Shown in pieces: positions 45,948 to 46,924 of a DNA stretch of 46,924 nt; position 1 is the first letter of the stretch, and the number at the start of each line of letters is the position of its first letter. The stretch covers positions 1-46,924 of the forward strand of contig JASLDG010000037.1 of the NCBI GenBank assembly GCA_030146045.1, in the 5' to 3' direction. A program made the position numbers and the translations under genes. Source of the DNA: Candidatus Saccharimonadales bacterium (GTDB taxonomy: Bacteria > Patescibacteriota > Saccharimonadia > Saccharimonadales > Saccharimonadaceae). Under the pieces are notes generated by a model that was not told the origin of the DNA, did no database searches, and saw nothing but the letters and a program-made list of their open reading frames with translations.

Positions 45948-46604
45948 ATGCGCATTACATTTGAAGGTGAGCACCGCTCCGGCAAGGGGACACAAATTAA
46001 CCTTTACAAAAAGAGAAGCATGCATGACCCATTAATAATCAGAGGAGATGGATCATATCAGGGCGGCTTAGATAATATCTTAGACCAAGAAGATGTTGCT
46101 ATTCGTGAATCGCTTAATAGGCATCTATACAACAGCAGCGACCAAAAAGTACATAAGCATCTATGGTCTGTTGCAGCTAACTTATGCGCATCTGTAGTCA
46201 TGCACCCAAATCTACAGAATCAGGATATTTTGATTGATAGAGGACCTCTTTCGAGAGCATCTTTCCTCTTATCAACTGGCCTTAATGGTCAAGAATTACT
46301 CAATAATATGTATCCTGCGTATAATCTTGATATTGAAGATGGCGCAATTCGTGGTGATGTTATAAATATTGAGTCTATCGACTTTGGTAAAATAATATAC
46401 CTCAAAGTCCCCACTTCAGTTCTTCTTGAAAGAGTATCTGATGATGATCCAAAGGCTGATTTTCGTAGAAAAAATATTAGAGAAAAAGAGGGCTTATTCG
46501 ATAAGGCAATCGATACTATGCCTAAATCTGTTCGCTCAAATATTGAAATTGTCGATGGAAATAGACCACCAGAAGAAGTGTACAAATCTATAGTCGATAT
46601 ATAA
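45948..46604 (+). CDS. P-loop kinase, thymidylate-kinase-like
   Basis: A 218-residue protein starting MRITFEGEHRSGKGTQINLY; the Walker A is GEHRSGKGTQ (residues 7-16). ILIDRGPLSRASFLLSTG near 92-109 matches the DR(Y/G) segment of thymidylate-type kinases, and IIYLKVPTSVLLERV with RRKNIREKEGLFDKA near 150-185 forms the lid/Arg region. Probable (deoxy)nucleotide or nucleoside kinase; specificity not readable. The ATG directly follows the previous stop, with GAAAGGAG as SD, so both genes are one operon. It overlaps the convergent phosphatase gene by 17 bp. Confidence 0.8.
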   Translation: MRITFEGEHRSGKGTQINLYKKRSMHDPLIIRGDGSYQGGLDNILDQEDVAIRESLNRHLYNSSDQKVHKHLWSVAANLCASVVMHPNLQNQDILIDRGPLSRASFLLSTGLNGQELLNNMYPAYNLDIEDGAIRGDVINIESIDFGKIIYLKVPTSVLLERVSDDDPKADFRRKNIREKEGLFDKAIDTMPKSVRSNIEIVDGNRPPEEVYKSIVDI

Positions 46605-46924
46605 TATACGGCTCAATAGACATTACTTCGTTATAAGATTCTATATCTTCACCATCAATAATTGTTCTAAGCATCTTTGCTACACCCGAATGACCAATTA
46701 TCAATAAATTTTCATCCTTATTCTTAATATCCTCATAGAAACTATTGATACGCTCGTAGAAGTGGATCTTATCCTCAATATCAAATTCTGAATAGGCTTT
46801 ATGGTTGTCAAAGTCCCTATATGGTTTGCCTGTTAGTTTTCCGAAATTCAACTCATGTATTCGCAAATCAATAATCAATTCCATATCATAAGACTGTTCA
46901 CTTTGAAATATCTTACCAGATTCG
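46588..46924 (-). CDS. Partial histidine phosphatase (phosphoglycerate-mutase-like), 5' end beyond right edge
   Basis: The frame is open from the right edge of the window. Visible are MELIIDLRIHELNFGKLTGK (the acidic loop after the first half of the domain) and LLIIGHSGVAKMLRTII, which holds the second catalytic His. The N-terminal RHGE motif lies outside the window. Together with the kinase, the Gfo/Idh-like protein and the nearby Nudix gene it forms an A+T-rich cluster with small-molecule and nucleotide chemistry. Confidence 0.78.
   Translation of the reverse strand, partial: ESGKIFQSEQSYDMELIIDLRIHELNFGKLTGKPYRDFDNHKAYSEFDIEDKIHFYERINSFYEDIKNKDENLLIIGHSGVAKMLRTIIDGEDIESYNEVMSIEPYIIYRL

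Noticed and set aside
1..46924. CRISPR arrays, rRNA operon, complete insertion sequences
   Set aside because: No regularly spaced direct repeats, no rRNA sequence and no transposase frame with flanking inverted repeats were found by reading.

Overview
The window reads as a stretch of a small bacterial chromosome from the Candidate Phyla Radiation, most likely a member of Ca. Saccharibacteria (TM7). This is an inference from gene content and style: standard genetic code, intermediate G+C, many small membrane proteins, a lone VirB6/TrbL-like protein, a type IV pilin-like protein, a DUF5671-like membrane protein and a small lysine-rich protein that I associate with this group. No rRNA, CRISPR array, intact prophage or complete insertion sequence is visible.

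Layout. 1-2745 (minus): an amino-acid ligase operon (ATP-grasp, RimB-like protease, RimK) and a partial membrane protein. 2830-4585: three small orphan cassettes. 4606-7728 (minus): a large VirB6-like protein and a small membrane protein. 7810-12684: dnaJ, a GlcD-type flavoprotein, and a divergent pair (DUF457-like membrane protein and a six-hairpin glycosidase-like protein) firing from one perfect palindrome. 12831-14641: three orphan cassettes. 14667-20267: the heat-shock block, with dnaK, a second glycosidase-like gene, a pilin-like gene and the hrcA-(58 aa)-grpE operon, with CIRCE operators at dnaJ, dnaK and hrcA. 20264-27456 (minus): gmk, lepA, murJ, ftsH, tilS and a 56-aa membrane protein. 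27519-31312: an anchored alpha/beta hydrolase, a long nested inverted repeat, a DinB-type operon and a histidine phosphatase. 31365-36991: tRNA-Met, membrane proteins, an ATP-cone protein, an unusual flavoprotein lacking its redox cysteines, an orphan cassette, a structured leader RNA before a membrane protein, initiator tRNA and an FtsB-like protein. 37084-38185: tRNA-Ile2(CAU) followed by a recombination scar (truncated serine recombinase abutting a truncated alanine dehydrogenase) and a DUF3850-like protein. 38560-44467: further small genes, an MFS-like transporter, MurC with a degenerate Nudix-like tail, MazG-like and Nudix proteins. 44565-46924: an AT-rich block (Gfo/Idh/MocA-like, P-loop kinase, phosphatase).

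Two expression styles coexist. At least 17 genes, mostly housekeeping, have a -10 box (TATACT/TATAAT/TATAGT) only 6-8 nt upstream of the start codon, so their mRNAs should be leaderless or nearly so; many have an extended TGn -10. Downstream genes of the same operons carry Shine-Dalgarno (SD) sites. In contrast, a set of short orphan genes scattered across the window are single-gene cassettes: a -35/-10 promoter with about 17-bp spacing, usually a small 5' hairpin, an SD site, and usually a strong stem-loop terminator. Several of these have visibly G+C-rich third positions unlike their neighbours.

The most noteworthy signals are the leaderless promoter architecture, the orphan-cassette family, the palindromic divergent promoter at 11237-11284, the leader RNA at 36153-36299, the nested repeat at 28521-28657 and the disulfide-less flavoprotein operon. 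All functional names rest on motif reading alone, without database searches.
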